Of a stretch of 64,000 nucleotides of DNA, positions 60,790 through 64,000 are shown one piece after another (the first letter of the stretch is position 1; every line of letters starts with the position of its first letter). The notes under the pieces are model-generated. The model ran no database searches. It was given only the letters and a program-made list of their open reading frames with translations, and was not told where the DNA came from. Origin of the DNA: Phanerochaete sordida (Eukaryota > Basidiomycota > Agaricomycetes > Polyporales > Phanerochaetaceae); assembly GCA_019973155.2 (NCBI GenBank), contig BPQB01000071.1, positions 122,431 to 186,430 on the forward strand, in the 5' to 3' direction. A program made the translations under genes and the position numbers.

Positions 60790-61803
60790 TGGGCCTATCT
60801 TCGTGGCGCCGGAAAATGCCGAAGCCGACGCCTCGGCCGAATTCGGCCAGCGCGCCCTTTGCACCTGCGCTCGTCGTCGCGAACAGCGGCCGCTTGTTTT
60901 ACCTGTTTTTGTCTGGTGTCGCTCAAGTGCTGGTATGATATTTGGATGGGATACGCTGGATCTGCGCATAGATGGGCGGTAACTCCCCACGCTCCGACCG
61001 CCGGTGACCCCAATAGCTGGAGACGGGGAGTCTCGTCCCTACGCACATGTTGTCGCTCTGTCACTCCAACACGGCGTGCACGGCGAGGTGCGGTATGGAT
61101 TTGATGCATGATACATGATCGCTGAAGGTGTTCTAGTGCGTATATTCCCTACCCTTGCCGCGACATCGGGCATCTTGGCGACTCACAACCCTTGTCCTCC
61201 CAGATTCGATTGCGGCACGGTACCGGGCTTCTGCAGGAAGCCTGGCTCGTTCTGATGGTACTCGCTGACTCTAGAACACCATGCCGGATTTATACAGTAC
61301 GGAAGCAAATTCCTACGCCGCCACAGACGCCAGGGCTGCCAGTGTGCTTGCGCGGCTAATGCCGCTACGCCTTGGTACAAAGAGCCGGTACCCACCTCGC
61401 CTCATGGCGTCCCGGATTAGGCCATCAGCGGTATGGCAGCTCCGCCCCTATTCCGCGAGCTTATTCGCCAGCGCGCATGCAGGTCAGTGCTTTGCGTCCG
61501 CTCTGCACAAAGACATGCTGCAGCACCGCGGTGTGGCCCTGCCTGCGATCGGCGCGGGCGCCGGGCCCTCGCCGTGCCGCGTGTACAGTGCAGCTCTGCG
61601 CGTGCCTGGGCGCCATGGCAGTGGCATGCTCCAGCACACAAGGCCAGCATCACTACGCCTCTGCTTTAGGGCGTCGTGCGGAGCCTGCCGTCGTCCAATC
61701 GGGCTACGGGTCCTACCGCAAAGCTATATAAGATAGCGCTGTGGGTCCGCCCCTTCTCCAACGTACCATCGTATTCTGCCATCGCATTTTCACGTCGCTC
61801 GCC
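60790..61803 (+). promoter_or_regulatory. HMG-B2 upstream region, conserved with that of HMG-B1
   Basis: Counterpart of 36410-37475. It contains CCGAATTCGG (60837-60846), the 32-bp block at 61299-61330, the CACCGCGGTG palindrome (61524-61533) in its 33-bp block, the 31-bp block at 61602-61632, a CCAAT box and TATATAAG (61725-61732), 79 bp before the ATG. Confidence 0.65.
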
Positions 61804-63540
61804 ATGGCCTCGTCCAAGCTGTACTACGCCCGCCCGTCCTTGCACGACAAGGACGCCGCGGATTTCTTCGCCGACTTGCAGGCGCAAGCCACCCACTCCG
61901 CTGCATACCCGGCGGCAGCAGCAGCCTACCCCTACACAGACCACTCAGCACCCCAAGACACCACCTACTACGGTTACACGTCCTCGAAGGGCACGAACTA
62001 CTACGACGAGTACTCGCCCTCGCAAGACACAAGCTACCACTCCAACACCCCCTCGTCACAAAGCAGCGCCTTCTCCTCCGCGCTCCCATCGCCGCAGCCC
62101 ATGCCCCTGCTCGGCGCCGCCCTCCCGGACGCCCAGTACAACTACCACGCCCCCGCCGCCCAGGCCCGCGCCCCCTTCCTCAATATCCACAACTACGGCT
62201 ACCCGGCCTGGAATTCAGTCGAAGATATCTTCGAGAACGTACGTGTGCCTTCTCCCCTCGGTTTGACCCGCCTAACCGTTCTCGCACAGGCGGGGACTCC
62301 TGTGTCCGCTCAAGATATATACTCTGCCCCGCGCGCTGCAGAACCTGCTCCGGTGCCCTACATCACCCCGCCGCCGTCCTTGATGCAGACGCGGGATTCC
62401 TCGCCCGCGGCGTATGTCGCGCCGGCGTCGTCGTCGGTGCCGAGCCGTCATTGTTCTCCCGCTGCGTACGTCGCTCCAGTCCCATTGTCGAGATCCACTC
62501 GGGATTCCTCTTACGCTGCATATATTCCCTCTGCCTCGTCTTCGATCCCGAATCGTGGCTATTCTCCCGCGGCTTACGTCGCCCCGCTCTCGTCTTCGTC
62601 CGCTGTGCCGGCCTGTCCACCTTCCCCCACCGTCTACATCACTCCGGCCTCGTCCTCGGCGAAAGCTCGTAAGCGGACCCCTGCCCCTCCGCCGCGCCGT
62701 GCGAGGGCGTCGAAGGTCAAGCGGCGCTACGACGAGGAGGACGAGGACGACAGCGAAGACGACAGCGACCATGACGACGACTCCAGCGACGCCAGCGACT
62801 CCGAAGACGACGAGTCCGGCCCCAAACGCCGGCGCAAATCCACCCGCACCGCACGCAAATCCCACACACCCTACGACACCAAAGCCCGCAAGCCGGCGCG
62901 CGCCCCCAAGAAGCCCAAAGACCCCAACGCCGCGAAGAAACCGCTCAACGAGTTCCTCCTCGCGATGCACGACCACACTCCCGCGCTCATGCACGCCGCG
63001 TCCTACGCCATCCGCGGCGACGCCGTCCGCAGCGTCTTCGCGCGCCTCTGGTACGCGCTCCCGCCCGCGCGCACCGCGCCGTACTCCGCGCTCGCCGCCG
63101 CCGCCAAGGCCTCCCCGCCGGGCGCGCCCCGTCCGCGGCTCGCGGGCGACGCGAGCATCGAGACGCGCGTCGAGGGCGGCATGTCGGGCTTCGAGGTCAT
63201 TCCCGCACAGGAGGTCCTCGCGGCGCTGCGCCACCTCGTGCGCGCGAGCGTGTCGCGCGCGTTCGACGCGCACGTCACCGCGACGCGCAAGAAGCGCAAG
63301 CGCGTCACGACGGAGAGCGTGCGGAACGCGCGCAAGTACGCGCGAGTGCGCCGCCGCGTGTATCGGCGCTGGGTGGCGTGGTGCGCCGCGCGGGGGATGC
63401 CCGAGCCTGCGCCGCTGGAGGCGTTGTTTACTGTGGGGGATTTGGAGGGCGTGGAGTATGACGTTGCACAAAAGGTTATGGAGTTTATTCCCAAGGAGGA
63501 GCTGCGGGTTCAGGCGGGCGCTGTGCCTGCGGTTTGGTAA
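61804..63540 (+). CDS. HMG-B2: HMG-box-like protein, subfamily B
   Basis: The ATG at 61804 opens MASSKLYYARPSLHDKD. The 51-bp intron 62239-62289 is open in frame as in HMG-B1 (561 residues spliced, 578 retained). The N-terminal S/Y/Q-rich region has fewer repeat units (SQDTSYHSNTPSSQS). A central Ser/Pro/Tyr repeat (SRDSS-AAY-AP-SS type) follows, then a basic stretch (RRARASKVKRRYD), an Asp/Glu/Ser acidic run, another basic segment (PKRRRKSTRTARKS) and the HMG-box-like domain from about 62935: KKPLNEFLLAMHDHTP, then FARLWYALPPARTAPY. The C-terminal part (AFDAHVTATRKKRKRVTTESVRN, RRWVAWCAARGMPEP) matches HMG-B1. The frame is complete. A DNA-binding role is inferred from the box. Confidence 0.75.
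   Translation: MASSKLYYARPSLHDKDAADFFADLQAQATHSAAYPAAAAAYPYTDHSAPQDTTYYGYTSSKGTNYYDEYSPSQDTSYHSNTPSSQSSAFSSALPSPQPMPLLGAALPDAQYNYHAPAAQARAPFLNIHNYGYPAWNSVEDIFENVRVPSPLGLTRLTVLAQAGTPVSAQDIYSAPRAAEPAPVPYITPPPSLMQTRDSSPAAYVAPASSSVPSRHCSPAAYVAPVPLSRSTRDSSYAAYIPSASSSIPNRGYSPAAYVAPLSSSSAVPACPPSPTVYITPASSSAKARKRTPAPPPRRARASKVKRRYDEEDEDDSEDDSDHDDDSSDASDSEDDESGPKRRRKSTRTARKSHTPYDTKARKPARAPKKPKDPNAAKKPLNEFLLAMHDHTPALMHAASYAIRGDAVRSVFARLWYALPPARTAPYSALAAAAKASPPGAPRPRLAGDASIETRVEGGMSGFEVIPAQEVLAALRHLVRASVSRAFDAHVTATRKKRKRVTTESVRNARKYARVRRRVYRRWVAWCAARGMPEPAPLEALFTVGDLEGVEYDVAQKVMEFIPKEELRVQAGAVPAVW
62239..62289 (+). other. 51-bp intron open in frame (HMG-B2)
   Basis: GTACGT donor, CTAAC-like branch site and CACAG acceptor; same position and length as in HMG-B1 and without an in-frame stop. 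Confidence 0.65.
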
Positions 63541-63704
63541 TGGCTTTGCCACCGTTTCCTCTGGTCGCCCTCGTTTTTCCTGCTCGTGTCTAGTTTCTGT
63601 GCTTTTGGTCATCCCTACCCCTGTAATTTCCCGCTGATCATCTGCTTGTTCTGTCCGGACCTCTGCTTTCAGTTTTACCACGCAAATGCATTAGTATACA
63701 CTCT

Positions 63705-64000
63705 CGGACCCATTTACACTTCCCTCGCCAGATACCCTCTTAGAAACCGTGTCATTTGTTGCCTCTGGAACAGCCATAATCTCATCGCGCCCTCTGTGTC
63801 CCCCTCGAGCTCACTCGTGCGTAAGCCTTCGCTGCTCTCGACTCGGCGTCCACGGCACGCCGTCCACCGCGCACGGACCCATTTACACTTCCCTCGCCAG
63901 ATACCCTCTTAGAAACCGTGTCATTTGTTGCCTCTGGAACAGCCATAATCTCATCGCGCCCTCTGTGTCCCCCTCGAGCTCACTCGTGCGTAAGCCTTCG
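63705..64000. repeat. direct tandem duplication, period 169 bp, cut by the window edge
   Basis: 63705-63831 and 63874-64000 are identical over 127 bp (beginning CGGACCCATTTACACTTCCC). The second copy runs to the last base, so the unit may continue. It lies in the 3' flank of HMG-B2. Confidence 0.9.

Noticed and set aside
20838..63540. Interpretation of the HMG-box-like genes as the mating-type locus
   Set aside because: Agaricomycete mating type loci carry homeodomain pairs or pheromone/receptor genes; none are present, and six related genes with divergent boxes do not fit an idiomorph.
62272..63681. 469-codon minus-strand ORF
   Set aside because: Antisense shadow of HMG-B2 for the same reason.
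1..64000. CRISPR arrays, rRNA or tRNA genes
   Set aside because: No regularly spaced repeats, no rRNA-like segments and no convincing tRNA A/B-box pair were seen on either strand.

Overview
The window looks like genomic DNA of a mushroom-forming basidiomycete (Agaricomycetes, probably a wood-decay polypore relative). The evidence is GC-rich sequence, genes broken by many short introns of about 50-60 bp with GTRNGY donors, and families typical of that class: a FunK1-type kinase, a DUF6534-type membrane protein, a cytoplasmic R-type lectin, a formate/nitrite transporter and expanded small secreted proteins. All assignments come from reading and hand-splicing the sequence; no database search was run.

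Layout. 1-4 kb holds the tail of an unidentified gene, an alpha/beta hydrolase and an 11-exon formate/nitrite transporter. 4-10.2 kb is gene-poor and carries short inverted-repeat elements. 10.2-13.2 kb is a FunK1-like kinase. From 13.4 kb to the right edge two paralogous families are interleaved. Family 1 (SSP-1 to SSP-6) encodes secreted cysteine-rich proteins at 13.5, 15.1, 34.3, 42.7 (pseudogene), 50.4 and 56.7 kb. Family 2 encodes large, low-complexity, probably nuclear proteins with an HMG-box-like domain: subfamily A (A1 20.8, A2 31.8, A3 40.4, A4 52.7 kb) and subfamily B (B1 37.5, B2 61.8 kb). Between them lie an Arb1-like gene lacking its N-terminal part, an unknown basic protein, a DHDPS-family aldolase, a 5'-truncated Mdm1-type sorting nexin, an R-type lectin, an aldo/keto reductase fragment and a DUF6534-type membrane protein.

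The most unusual content is this two-family cluster. The SSPs share a signal peptide, a two-cysteine N-terminal segment, a Kex2-type KR site (four of five intact copies) and an eight-cysteine mature domain. They share six exons, including a constant 19-nt micro-exon. All five intact SSP promoters carry a TATA-like box followed after 30-33 bp by a related 20-bp element near the probable transcription start. The four subfamily A genes share an 18-bp CCG-N12-CGG element, A1 and A4 also share an identical 33-bp block, and B1 and B2 share about 1 kb of upstream sequence with perfectly conserved blocks. Both B genes also contain a canonical intron of exactly 51 bp that is open in frame.

My inference is that this is a co-expanding, possibly co-regulated locus of secreted effector or recognition proteins and HMG-box-like regulators, enlarged by local and inverted duplication. 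A2-SSP-3 versus A3-SSP-4 is the clearest case. Several neighbouring single-copy genes survive only as 3' parts, as expected if the insertions disrupted them. No biochemical role for either family can be read from the sequence.
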